The notes below the pieces were generated by a model. The model was not told the DNA's origin. It searched no databases and saw only the letters and a program-made list of their open reading frames with translations. Shown here in pieces: positions 33,368-44,765 of a stretch of DNA of 64,000 bases. The stretch lies in NCBI RefSeq assembly GCF_036850765.1, contig NC_089495.1:117699033-117763032 (forward strand), in the 5' to 3' direction. The position numbers were made by a program, and so were the translations under genes. Numbering within the stretch: position 1 is the first letter of the stretch; each line of letters opens with the position of its first letter. The DNA comes from Saccopteryx bilineata. Its lineage: Eukaryota > Chordata > Mammalia > Chiroptera > Emballonuridae.

Positions 33368-34989
33368 ATTTTTCTCTTTCCCTATGCTTGCACCTTTTAA
33401 TGAAAAAATCAGAATTTTATTTTCCTCTTAACCATTTAGCCCAGTTATGCATTTGACTACTTATTATTAATAAGAACTATTCTGAAATATGTTCAGACTA
33501 TTATGTAAATACTAAATACCATTTGTTAACACAGTTCAAATGAGCTGCATGTTACATATTCAACAAGTGTTGCAAGGTTTATTTTTGAACTATTGAAAAG
33601 CCAAAGGATGAGAGTACAATGGACTCACCAACTTGACTAAATGCAAAGGGCTGAGCCTATTCCTCCAAATTCTAATGCAAACTGAGGGCCAAGGAAAGTA
33701 TGGAACCAACTGTATTTTCTTGAGAACAGAAATCAGAGCTCCTGTTAATCTTTCCAGTGACAAATGCTAAGCAATTTCTGCCCATTGCTAAAGCAGGAAG
33801 TAAATTCAATCCTCTCACCCATGTGGATATTCTATCAGGGTCATTTCCTAAGCACTGTAAGTAACTCAACTGTATCTCACCTCTCTCCTGGCTCTCCTAC
33901 CTGGGACACGCAGTTAATGTGTGCAAAGAAACACCTGGACTGAGGTTTTCTCGGGGGTACTGTGTTCTCACTGGAAATACTTGGACATTGTTAACACTCC
34001 AGGACACCTAATAATTGGATAACTAAGAATTAAGTGGATGAGCACACTAAATAGTACCTACTGGCCACTACACTATGGTCCTATCATGGAGGCAAGACAG
34101 CAGGCTAGTACTCAGTGACCTGACAGAAGTCACTACCAAAGTGCCAAAGCTACTTGACAAATTTAATTCCTATTCTATAATAATTTCTCCTTGAAATGAA
34201 TTTTACCGGGAAATTCTAACGCAAGTCATTTTCAAAAACTGATGTTACTTCCTTTACCTCACCAGGACACTGATCAAAGAAATGACTGGAACTAATGCAT
34301 CCTTTCTTCCCATGCAAATTTGAAGTTAACAGAGATCTATTCTAACTCCAGAGAGCTAATGCTGCTTAAGCCGTGGACCCCGATTGCTGTTCCAAGCAGC
34401 CACAGCTCTCACAGTTCTGTCCATGGCACCTATTAACTGTGCTTGCTTTCTGCTGTGCTGGGGTGGGAGTGGGGCTCTTATATATTTTCGTATTTCACTC
34501 CCACAAGAACCATTCAAGATAGGTATTATTATCTTCATCTGAAGGAACATGGTCACACAGCTAATGTAGAGCCCAACTCCATTTTTTAAAAATTCCTAAT
34601 GTTTCAAAATTCAAGTCAGTTTTTCAATTTTATGGCCATATGCTCATAAAATAACACCAAATTCCAGTGTGAAGTTTAATCTCTTAAGGAAAATGCAGTC
34701 TTTTAATCAATGATTTATTAATTCATAACAGAGAGAAAATGAGTCTTGCTATTGGGGACACTGCTTCCTGTAGTGATGGGGACCACCAAACATGTCTACC
34801 CTGAGCTAAAATTTTTGTGAGCACATGTGCACCTCACATTCAAACACAAAGTTGGTGGTCTAATCTATATGTGCTTTCTTTCTCCCTGAAAGTAAACCAA
34901 GTACAAACCAGGGAAGAGAAATGAAATCAAAGAATAATAATTTTTATTTGACTATGTTTGTCTTTTTAGGTGCCACTGGCTTCTTCATA

Positions 34990-35075
34990 GTATATATATA
35001 GATATATATAGATATATATATCCTAGTATATATATAGATATATATAGATATATAGATATATATATCATATATGCT
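34990..35075. repeat. TA/GATATATATA repeat
   Basis: Interspersed TATATA and TAGATATATA units. A unit of about 50 bp itself appears twice around a central CCTAG. Confidence 0.85.
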
Positions 35076-36968
35076 CACTCATGTAGATTCAAAGAGAATT
35101 ATAGACTAAAGGGTATGAGCAGGAATAGATGCACTTCCTGTTTTTCCCTCTAGGAGGCAAAATTTACTCAGTCCCTTTCATAATCTCTTTACTTCTCTGA
35201 AGTTGAGGGCATGCAGTGCTCCTGGGATGGGTCATCAAGCATGTGAGGAACAGCTTTATAGAATATGATCATCATTCTAACTTTCTTTGTAGTTCTTCCC
35301 ATATGGTAATGGCCCTTTATGGCATTTCCCACATCGTTTCATAATTGCCCCTGATTACAGAACACTTATTTCTGCCTCCCATTGAAATAACAGAAACTCC
35401 TTGATGAAGTTCCTTGGCAACAGCCTGTCCAATTTTTATCCCTTGCATGAATGCCCTCCATAGCAAGTGGTCTTTCAGCCCCACTCCATTGCTGCTAAAT
35501 GTGGTACACATGACAAAAATGAAAAGATTTATCCTGAGGGTTAAGATAGATCAGGGTACTCTAGGCGTGATGTATGAGATCTCTAAAAATAATTTTTAAT
35601 TAGCCATTTATCTCTGGTTTGGCACTCCAAATGTACTGAAGGTCCAAACTACATAAGGTTCCAGACCTGCACAAAGGAGGAACTCGATCTACCTAAGATG
35701 CCTTCCCTAAGAGCCTCCCAAAGCTCATTTCTCTCTTTCCTAAGTGTGATTTCCTTGAATAGAGGGGAACTCTACACAGCCCTCTCCCCTGTCAGGCAGC
35801 TCCTCAAATGAAACTGAGAACCACCTCCCTGGAACTTCCCTAGAGGTCCCACATCCTCTCTTTGAATAGACAGAACAAATCTAATGACCCTGCCTTTGAT
35901 TTGACAGTCTATTATGTTCCACCAATTCTACTCCTCAGTAACTAAGAATCCTGAGCTCTTCAACTGTCTCTCACATGACATGGTTTGCAAGTGTCAGTGA
36001 TAGGCAGCCATTAGTACCTCCTTCAACATCTACCTTTCAGACCTGGACGTGGTGGCCAGGGTGGTCTGACTGGGGAAACTTGGGGACTCAATGGTTCTGG
36101 ACACATTGCTCCTATTAAAGGAGACTAACATCAAGTCAGAATCTTCGGTAGGTATGCCCCACCATCGACTCAACCAGTCAATTAAAATCTCCATGCATTT
36201 CTCACATTTTGCTTATTCTGGTTCCTCATTCTATTCAATTTGTTCCATTTTCTTTGGGGGATCTAAATTCAGTGTTCTGTATTTTCCTTATTAAATCATG
36301 TATTGTTATTTGATCCAACCTGTTAACCTGTTGAGTGAGATCCTTTGTGGGTCCTTTTAGACCTTGCCCAGGAGTAGTCCCTCCAGTGTCCCATCAGTCC
36401 GATTGCCACTACATCGACATCCTCATCTGAGTTGTTGACAAAAACTTTTCACAGGAACATGGTCACAGCATGTGCCATCAACTCACTGCCCAGGACCTCT
36501 CTCCAGGTTGACTGATAATGGCAAAGGACTATCTCAGTGTACTTGATAGTTACAGAGGTTCACATGTTCTCTAAAGAAAATAAGTGTCTAGAGATTTAGT
36601 AATAACTAAAATTCACACTTTTACACCTAGGATTACATCCTTGACTTTGATGCTGCTTTGAGGTTGTGAGTATTTTGTAGACCACACAAGTTTTTATTCA
36701 TTCATCTATTTATCCAATAATCTTTGAATGTATCCGATTGTGCCAGGCACTGTGCTAGGTGGGAGTTCTACAGCCAGGAGGTAGACTTGCAAGTATTCTC
36801 TACCCACAGCACTGACAAGTGTTAAATGCATACTTACACAAGTAATTACTTAAATTACAATATCACTAAGTACAGGTACTGTGAAGGAAAGGAACCAAGC
36901 TTCTGAGAGGGCTCTCCTTCCCTGAGAAAGTAATCTTGAAGAGACCCGAAGTTCACTAGCCAGGAACC

Positions 36969-36969
<1 letters not shown>

Positions 36970-37018
<49 letters not shown>
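36970..37018. repeat. (TA)n microsatellite
   Basis: About 24 TA units without interruption. Confidence 0.95.
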
Positions 37019-37024
<6 letters not shown>

Positions 37025-37750
37025 GGGGTTATAACCTGATATACCCCCTATTCCACACAGAAGGACTAGCCCGTGAAGACTAAGGCAGAAGCACCTTATT
37101 CAACGAGTGAGAGAGAGATGGCTTCCGTGGCTGGCACACAGTGGGCTGGGCAGAGGGCAGGGCTGGCTGCTGAGGGAGTAAGAGCCAGTGCTCCAGGGCC
37201 CACTGGCTGCATTAAAGAATGTGGATTTTGTCCTAAAAGGAACTAATGGGTTTTTTAGCAGAAAACTGGTGAGATCATATTTTCACATTTAAAGGATCCT
37301 CTAGCTTTTCTGGCTGCTATTGGGGAATATTGAAGGACAAGGAAATAAGAACAATTTTCCTGTTGAAGAATTGCTTGGAGAGGGTGGCAGGAGGGAACAG
37401 TGGGTGTGAAGGGAACTTTGGGTGCTTTATGTCCACTATGGTTCCTTTGTTTCATTTAATCAATCAAGAACATACAACAGTTATTAGCTGGTGTATACAA
37501 AATAGCATAACCTCAATGATATAACATAGAATTGACAGAATTATAATAAGAAAATGGAAAAATTTTTCAACAAAGTTCCAAGTATTGATATCATGCAGTC
37601 AATATTTCCTCCCACAATGCAATAAAAAAGAAATAAGTAATTAAAGCAAAATTAATTTAAAAACCAATACATTTAAACATTTAAAAAATATACTTTCCAT
37701 GACATATTTCTGAAAAAAGAAATTATAATGGATTTTAGAAAATACATTAG

Positions 37751-38136
37751 AGGCCCTGGCCGGTTGGCTCAGTGGTGGAGCATCAGCCTGGTGTGTAGGA
37801 GTCCTGGGTTCGATTCCCGGCCAGGGCACACAGGAGAGGCGCCCATCTGCTTCTCTACCCCTCCCCCTCTCCTTCCTCTCTGTCTCTCTCTTCCCCTCCC
37901 GCAGCCAAGGCTCCATTGGAGCAAAGTTGGCCCGGGAGCTGAGGTTGGCTCCATGGCCTCTGCCTCAGGCGCTAGAATGGCTCTGGTTGCAACAAAGCAA
38001 TGCCCCGGATGGGCAGAGCATTGCCCCCTGGTGGGCATGCTAGGTGGATCCCGGTTGGGTGCATGCGGGAGTCTGTCTGACTGCCTCCCCGTTTCCAACT
38101 TCAGAAAAATACAAAAAAAAAAAAAAAAGAAATAAA
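37751..38136 (+). mobile_element. Long tRNA-derived bat SINE, older copy
   Basis: Duplication AGAAAATACATTAG at 37737-37750 and 38137-38150. The head is mutated (GCTCAGTGGTGGAGCATC) and many CpG positions have decayed to TG or CA, so it is older than the copies at 19550 or 40023. CTCF-like core at 38022-38034 (TGCCCCC form). Confidence 0.93.
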
Positions 38137-38224
38137 AGAAAATACATTAGAAAACCTGAAACTAAGCATCTAGTTTCAGGAGTTAAAAAGACAACCTAAT
38201 TTTTTTAAAAAGGATAAATTCAAA

Positions 38225-38760
38225 CATGGCTCTCAAGATTTCTGTCTCTTTGTGCATACACCTGTCATAACCCCATCTGTTTGCGCATGATCAGTTTTGA
38301 CCTATCAAGTCAGCCCTTTTAAAAAAGGGTCAACTCTAGAGGTCAGAGACAGAGAAAACTGAAGAGAAAACTGCCAGAGAAACTGAAGCTTAGTAAGGGC
38401 TCTCCTACTGGTCTGGAGCAAAGCAAATGGCCTGGTTATGATCTGGCTGCAGGGGCCACATGGCAAAGAATTGTGTTTGCTTGTTCAGAGCTGAGAGCGG
38501 CCCCCAGTCAGCATCTAGCAAGGACATATGGGCTTCATGTAACCATAAGACAATGAGTTCTATGAAAACCAGTGAGCTTGGAAGAAGATCCCAACTCTCA
38601 GGTGAGAATCACAGCCCCAACCAACATCTTGTTTTCAGCCTGGAGGCCCCTGAGCAGATGATCCAGCTCTCCTATACCTGGACCTGTGACAATAAAAGGG
38701 TGTTACTTAAGCTGCTGAATTTGAGATCCTGTGGCACACAGCAAGGGAACTATTAGAGAG
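38225..38760 (+). mobile_element. Possible ancient MaLR-type LTR
   Basis: The text ends with TGACAATAAAAGGGTG and TAAGCTGCTGAATTTGAG, then CACACAGCAAGGGAACTA. This resembles the polyadenylation end of old mammalian LTRs (TAAGCCACTAAGTTTG type). The family is not certain, and it could be another old repeat. Confidence 0.4.
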
Positions 38761-39498
38761 CTGACTTAGTATCATAGCAAACAAAGATACAATACAGAGC
38801 AGAGAATCATCAAAAATGGTTCCTTCAAAATACTAATAAAATAGACCAATCTGTGGCAGTAACAAGTAAGAATAAAATAAAGAAGGTAAAAATGAGTGTA
38901 GCATTAGTAATAAAAAAGTGAGCTTAACTTCAGATTCTACAGTTAAAGATAATAAAAATGATTTTATAAATAACTGTAGACTAATACACATTAAAACTTA
39001 GATAAAATAAATTCTTAGAAAATATTATTTACCAAATCTGACTCTAGAAGAACTAGAAATTGCATCAGGATTAAAACCTTCCCATGATAAAAACAAAAGA
39101 CCCACAAAACACAGGTAAATTCTGCCAAATATTCAAGTAACAAATAATTTATCCCTGAGTAAAAACGTGCAGGTTCTCCTCAATTCACTTAAGGCACTAG
39201 CAAAACCAAGATATCAAAACCCAAGAGCAGTGTCTTTTTAAGGCAACTATAATCTCATCTCACGTGTAGAAATAGATACAAAAATTCCGAAAACAAATTC
39301 AGCAGTACAGAAATGTGAAACATATCTTGGGCTAGAAGGTTTAATCTAAGAAACGCAAGATTATTTTAACAAGAAAAATCAATTAATTTATTTTATTCAT
39401 CACTAAAACAGCTTAAGGGAAAAAGGGAGAAAAATCATATAAAAATCTCCATAAATATAAAAAATGTATTAAATAAAAATTTAACTTGCATTCATAAA
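38761..39498 (+). other. Intergenic AT-rich DNA
   Basis: No gene or clear repeat. The run of A-rich text with AAACAAATTC and ATAGAAATAG resembles decayed L1, but no segment can be placed. Confidence 0.4.
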
Positions 39499-39585
39499 AA
39501 AAAATATCTTGGCAATATGAGATATATTCAATAAAAACAGCCAAAATATCTATCAGTAGATGAGGGGATTAAAAAGCTGTGGTAC

Positions 39586-39755
39586 AGCCCTGGCCAGATA
39601 GCTCAGTTGGTTAGAGCATCGTCCTGAAGCACAGAGGTTGCCAGTTCAAGCTCCAGTCAGTGCACATACAGGAGCAGAAGGATGTTCCTGTTTCTCTCTC
39701 CCTCCCTCCCTTCCTGTCTCTATCTCTAAAATCAATACAGTAAACATTAAAAAAA
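39586..39755 (+). mobile_element. Short tRNA-derived SINE (third family)
   Basis: The head reads AGCCCTGGCCAGATAGCTCA with GTTGGTTAGAGCATCG (A box TAGCTCAGTTGG) and a GTTCAAGCTCC B box. The body is CT-rich and ends ATCTCTAAAATCAATACAG plus an A tail. This resembles the classic short VES-type bat SINE. Left duplication AAAAGCTGTGGTAC at 39572-39585; right copy AAAAGCTGGGG at 39756-39766, interrupted by the U3 retrocopy. Confidence 0.85.
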
Positions 39756-39766
39756 AAAAGCTGGGG

Positions 39767-39979
39767 AAGACTATACTTTCAGGGATCATTTCTATAGTTT
39801 GTTACTAGGAGGTTTCTCTGATCGTGTAGAGCACCTGAAACCACGAGGAGGAGTTGCAGTGTTCTCTCCTGAGCGTGAAGCAGGCTCTTGGTGTTGCTTG
39901 TGCAACTGCCTTTTGCCATTGATGATCGTTCTTCTCTTCCTTTGGGAGAGTAAGAGAGAGAGAATGCAGTCTGAGTGGT
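39767..39979 (+). pseudogene. U3 snoRNA (SNORD3) retropseudogene
   Basis: The 213 bases match vertebrate U3 end to end: start AAGACTATACTTTCAGGG, then GATCATTTCTATAG, GTGTAGAGCACC, AAACCACGAGGAGGAG, TTCTCTCCTGAGCGTGAAGC, the box C-like TTGATGATCGTTC and the terminal GTCTGAGTGG (box D). An A-rich tail (39980-40008) and the 11-bp duplication AAAAGCTGGGG (39756-39766 and 40009-40019) show L1-mediated retroposition. The central part has small deletions (for example around GCAGGCTCTTGGTG). U3 guides pre-rRNA cleavage; no upstream promoter element lies here, so this copy is not expected to be expressed on its own. Confidence 0.93.
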
Positions 39980-40022
39980 AGAATAAAAAAAATTAAAAAA
40001 AATTTTTTAAAAGCTGGGGTAC

Positions 40023-40433
40023 AGCCCTGGCCGGTTGGCTCAGCGGTAGAGCGTCGGCCTAGCGTGCGGAGGACCCGGGTTTGATTCCTGGCCAGGGCAC
40101 ACAGGAGAAGCGCCCATTTGCTTCTCCACCCCTCCGCCGCGCTTTCCTCTCTGTTTCTCTCTTCCCCTCCCGCAGCCAAGGCTCCATTGGAGCAAAGATG
40201 GCCCGGGCGCTGGGGATGGCTCTGTGGCCTCTGCCCCAGGCGCTAGAGTGGCTCTGGTCGCAACATGGCGACGCCCAGGATGGGCAGAGCATCGCCCCCT
40301 GGTGGGCAGAGCGTCGCCCCTGGTGGGCGTGCCGGGTGGATCCCGGTCGGGCGCATGCGGGAGTCTGTCTGACTGTCTCTCCCTGTTTCCAGCTTCAGAA
40401 AAATGAAAAAAAATAAAAAAATAAAATAAAAAA
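40023..40433 (+). mobile_element. Long tRNA-derived bat SINE
   Basis: Near-consensus copy with the 14-bp duplication AAAAGCTGGGGTAC (40009-40022 and 40434-40447). Head anticodon loop CTAGCGT; CTCF-like core inverted at 40293-40305. Confidence 0.95.
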
Positions 40434-41149
40434 AAAAGCTGGGGTACATTTACACAATGGAATACTATATAGCCATCAAAAAGAAGGAAATCTTACCTTT
40501 TGTGACAGCATGGATGGGCCTGGAGAGTATTATGATAAGTGAAGTAAGTTAGAGAAAGACAAATAATCATTTTACCTCACTTATTTGTGGAATCTAGTGA
40601 ACACAATAAACCAAGAAACAGTAGAAACAGAGGCATGAACACAGAGAACAGATGGATAGTTGTCAAAGGGAAGGGGGACAAGGGAACTGAATCAAAGAAA
40701 GTGAAGGGATTAGCCAAAAATATATACACATAACACACAGATACAGACAGCAGAGTGGTAGAGGTGGGGAAAAGACGGCAAAGTGGGGGAACAAGGGCAG
40801 AAAGAGATTTTGCTTGGGGCGGGGGACACAATATGGGGTATAAATGGTATTATATTGAGTTGTACACTTGAAAAATGTGTAGTTTGGCAAACAACTTCAA
40901 TCCAATAAATTAAAAAATATCTTGGCAATAGAAGAGAAGTTGTAATAAAAATCTCAAAATTCTACAGTAAGCATCATACCAAGTAAATATTAAAAACATT
41001 ATTTAAAATCAAGGATATGACATAGTGTTCATTATTACATTACTCAAACATAATAAGGTAATAAGGTAAGATAAAGAAATTAAAAGTATAAAAACTAGAT
41101 AAACAGAAACAATATTGTCAGCACTCTTAGATAATATAACCATCTAAAT

Positions 41150-41241
41150 CAGTGGTTCTCAATCTGTGGGTTGCGACTCCGGCGGGGGTCGAATGACCAA
41201 AACACAGGGGTCGCCTAAAGCCATCGGTCCGAGAACCACTG
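41150..41241. mobile_element. SPIN-like hAT MITE, 92 bp
   Basis: It starts CAGTGGTTCTCAATCTGTGG, ends GGTCCGAGAACCACTG, and is flanked by a perfect 8-bp duplication ATCTAAAT (41142-41149 and 41242-41249). The left half (GGGTTGCGACTCC, AGGGGTCGCCTAAAGCC) matches what I know of the SPIN/OposCharlie group of hAT transposons. The element is heavily deleted internally and codes for nothing. Confidence 0.92.
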
Positions 41242-41458
41242 ATCTAAATGGAAAACTCAGGTAAACCCATACTGACAAATTATTTCAATTAATAATTTAG
41301 CAAAAATGATATAGAATGAATTTACAAAAATCATTTACATTTCTATATACCAGCTAATAAGTGTAATTAATATATTATTTAAAATAACATTAAAAATATA
41401 AAATACCCAGAAATAAGCATTAAAAAAATGTATAAGAACTATATAAAAATATAAAATT

Positions 41459-41750
41459 GGCCCTGGCTGGTTGGTTCAATGGATAGAATGTCCACCGGGC
41501 ATATGGATGTCCCAGGTTTGATTCCCAGACAGGGCACACAGAAGAAGCAACCATCTGCTTCTCTCCCCCTTCCTCTCCCCCTCTTTCCCTCCTCTTCTCT
41601 TGCACCAGTGGTCAATTGATTTGAGCATCGGCCCCAGATGGGGGTTGCCAGATGGTTCCCGGTTGGGACACATACAGGAGTCTGTCTCACTATCTCCCCT
41701 CATCTCGCTTGGAAAAAAGAAAACCAAAAAAAAAATTTTAATAAAAAAAA
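41459..41750 (+). mobile_element. Diverged tRNA-derived SINE
   Basis: Head GGCCCTGGCTGGTTGGTTCA, B box GGTTTGATTCC, body with GAAGCAACCATCTGCTTCTC and a second module (CAATTGATTTGAGCATCGGCC), then AGGAGTCTGTCTCACTATC and an A-rich tail. It shares modules with the long SINE family but in another arrangement, with no CTCF-like core. Confidence 0.8.
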
Positions 41751-42284
41751 TATAAAATTATGTTGAAAGGCATTTCAGAAGACAAATAAATGAAACAGAT
41801 ATAACACACTCAGGTATAAGATGAATTAAATAATACAAATGTAATTTTTTCCTGAATTGATCTGTTAATTTAGTTTGGTTCCTGTAAAAATGCCAGCCAT
41901 ATTTATGTCTTTATTTTCATTTTAGTGAAATGTGATAAGCTATTATAAAATTTCTATGAAAAAATAAATAGTATGGAATAAATAGCCAAGACTCTACTAA
42001 AGACAAAGAACAAGTTGGGGGACTTGCCTTACCTGGCAAAGTCATATTATTTAAGACACTGTGATTTTAACACAGAAATGTACAAAAGAAAAAAATGGAA
42101 TGAAAAACTCAGGAACAGAAGAGTATGCATATAAAAAGTTGTTTAGAAACAAGTGGGCACTGCAGACTAGAAGGGGAAAGAGAGACTTTTTAGTAAATGA
42201 TGTTTTAGATTGATTATTCTGAAGGGAAAATGAACACATAAAATTAAGCCCCTGGAGCATATGATACTCAAAAAGCAATTCCAC

Positions 42285-43848
42285 ATGCAGCAATACATTA
42301 AAAAGATCATACACCATGTCAAGTGGAATTTATTTCAGGGAGGCAAGGCTGGTACAACATTCACAAATCAATAAATGTGATTTATCACATATACCAAATG
42401 AAGGATAAAAATCACATGATTATATCAATGGATGCAGAAAAAGCATTAGAGAAAATCCAGCACCCATTTATGATCAAAACTCTCAGCAAAATGGGAATAC
42501 AGGGAATATACATCAACATAATAAAGGCCATATATGACAATCCAAAAGCCAACATCATACTCAATGGGTAAAAACTAAAATCAATCCCCTTAAGATCAGA
42601 AAAAAAGACAGGGATGCCCCCTTTCACCACTTTTATTCAACATAGTACTGGAAGTCCCAGCCACAGCAATCAGACAAGAAGAAATAATAAAAGGCATCTA
42701 AATTGCAAAATAAGAAGTAAAACTATCATTATTTTCTGGTGATATTATATTATACATAGAAAATTCTAAAGTCTCAACCAAAAAAAATACTAGACTTAAT
42801 AAATGAATTCTACAAGGTGGCATATATAAAATTAATATTTAGAAATCAGTGGCATTTTTATACACCAACAATAAATTGTCAGAAAGAGAAATTAAGGAAA
42901 CAGTCCCCTTCACCATTGCAACAATAACAACAACAAAAATAAAGTACCTACAAATAAATTTAACCAAGGAGATAAAAGACGTGTACTTGGAAAATTATAA
43001 GACATTAAAGAAAGAAATCAAGGAAGATACAAACAAGTAGAAGCATATACCATGTTCATGGATAGGAAGAATTAACATTAAAATGTTCATACTACCCAAA
43101 GCAATATATATAGTCAATGCAATTCTTATTAAAATACCAGTGGCATACTTCACAGATCTAGAACAAAGATTCTAAAAATTTATATGGAACAAAAAAATAA
43201 TTCTAATAGCCTCAGCAATCTTGAAAATGAAGAACAAAGTGTGAAGTATCACACTTCCTGATATCCATTTATACTATAAGGTCATTGTAATCAAAACAGC
43301 TTGGTACTGGCATAAGAACAGGCATACAGATCAATGGAACAGAACAGAGAACCCAGAAATAAACCCACACCTTTATGATCAGTTGAGGACACAAGAGTAT
43401 ATAATAAAGGCAGTCTCGTCAATAAATGGTATTAGGAAAATTGGATGGGTTCATGCAAAAATAATAAAACTAGACTACTAATTTACACCATTCACATAAA
43501 CAAATTCAAAATGGATAAAAGACTTTAATGTAAATCACAAAACCATAAAAATCATAGAAGAAACTCTTTGATATCTCTTGTAGCAATATTTTTGCTGATA
43601 ATATCTCCTCAGGCAAGTGAAATAAAGAACAAAAAAAATGGGCTACGTCAAACTAAAAAGCTTTTGCACAGCAAAAGATAACATTAATAAAATAAAAAGA
43701 CATCCCACTCAATGGGACAACATATTTGCTGATACATCTGATAAGGGGTTAATAACCAAAATTTATAAAGAACTTCTAAAATCAACACTAGAAAGGTAAA
43801 CAATCCAATTGAAAAATGGGCAAAGGACCTGAATAGACACTTCTCCAT
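42285..43848 (+). mobile_element. LINE-1 ORF2 segment, old, 3' end missing
   Basis: It encodes decayed reverse transcriptase and C-terminal parts ([31 protein letters not shown], later LCINKW-type and KSFCTAK-type blocks). It stops abruptly at the SINE at 43849 without 3'UTR or poly-A, so it was truncated by a later deletion or rearrangement. The catalytic block is frameshifted. Confidence 0.85.
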
Positions 43849-44028
43849 CTGAGTCCGATGCTCAAACCAATTGAGCCACTGGCTGTGGGAGGGCAAGAGA
43901 GAGATAAGAGGGAGAGGGAGGGGAAGAGAAGCTGATGATCACTTCTCATGTGTGCCCTGGCCAGGGATTGAACTCAGGACGTCCGCACACCAGGCTGATA
44001 TTCTATCACTGAGCCAACTGACCAGGGC
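43849..44028 (-). mobile_element. tRNA-derived SINE, shortened
   Basis: The inverted head (CACTGAGCCAACTGACCAGGG) is at the right; the left part holds GTCCGATGCTCAAACCAATTG and a GA-rich tract. Module order matches the copy at 41459 but with much of the body missing. No duplication was found, consistent with an insertion or deletion event that also cut the L1. Confidence 0.75.
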
Positions 44029-44754
44029 TGATAATGTCCATTTTAAACATAGACAATTTGTGCAGTGGACTCTATAAAATTGAGCGAGGAAAAAAGCACA
44101 AGAGTAGAAACTCAATGGAAGTCATAAACTATAATTTTTCCAACTTTATTAAAAAGATACCTTTTAAAAAAAAATTGTAAGACTAAGGATGTTAAGATAT
44201 TTCCTGAAATGAATGAACAAACTAATAAAGAGTATAGAAAAACTTGTTTCATCAAGGTGAAACAAGACTTACAAAGGTGTGTAAGTCTTCTACTTTGAAA
44301 AGCCAGCAAGGAGGATGAAACAAGGGTTTACACAGGGGAAGTGATAAAGATGATTCAGGAACAGTGATGAGTATAAGTCAGGAGTTTACCCGGCACCCCA
44401 GATGGCCAAACCCCCACCCCCAATTGTCCAGATGAGGAAGTTGAGATAGCACTAACCCTTTTCAGGCAGAATTTTTTTTATTTCCTTCCCAGGAAACCTG
44501 ATCAGTGCAGTATTTGTAAGAGTACAAAAATTGGAAATATTTTATTTGTTGGTTTTATATCATATCCTTTTTGTAAAGAATTTAAGGCAGTTTAAAAGAT
44601 AAAATATAATAAGATTATAAAAGTTAACACTGGAAGTTACATAATCAAAATAAAAGGGAGAATGTAGAGTACAGTAGAAGTGAGGCAAAAATAAATAAAA
44701 ATAATGATGCACTCACTTGTTTCCAATTGAGATACAGCTCGTCAGGCTTTCCAA
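44029..44754 (+). other. Intergenic AT-rich DNA
   Basis: No gene or recognisable repeat. Confidence 0.4.
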
Positions 44755-44765
44755 AAGTCATTCTT

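Larger units (their letters stand above)
32561..37736 (+). other. Upstream intergenic DNA of DCLK1
   Basis: No gene was recognised. It contains (CA)n at 33337-33365, TA-rich repeats at 34990-35075 and 36970-37018, a MIR-like segment at about 34490-34590 (GGTATTATTATCTTCATCTG, GGTCACACAGCTAATG) and an L2-like segment at about 36690-36900 (TGTGCCAGGCACTGTGCTAGG). Confidence 0.55.
39518..40911 (+). mobile_element. LINE-1 3' end carrying three later insertions
   Basis: It is flanked by AAAAAATATCTTGGCAATA (39499-39517 and 40912-40930), a perfect 19-bp duplication. The L1 itself is only about 530 bp (39518-39585 and 40448-40911) of terminal ORF2 and 3'UTR. A SINE, a U3 snoRNA retrocopy and a second SINE fill the gap, all at the same point, AAAAGCTG(T/G)GGTAC. 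Confidence 0.93.

Noticed and set aside
37728..38135. 135-codon plus-strand frame
   Set aside because: It lies almost wholly within a SINE; similar frames recur in the other SINE copies.
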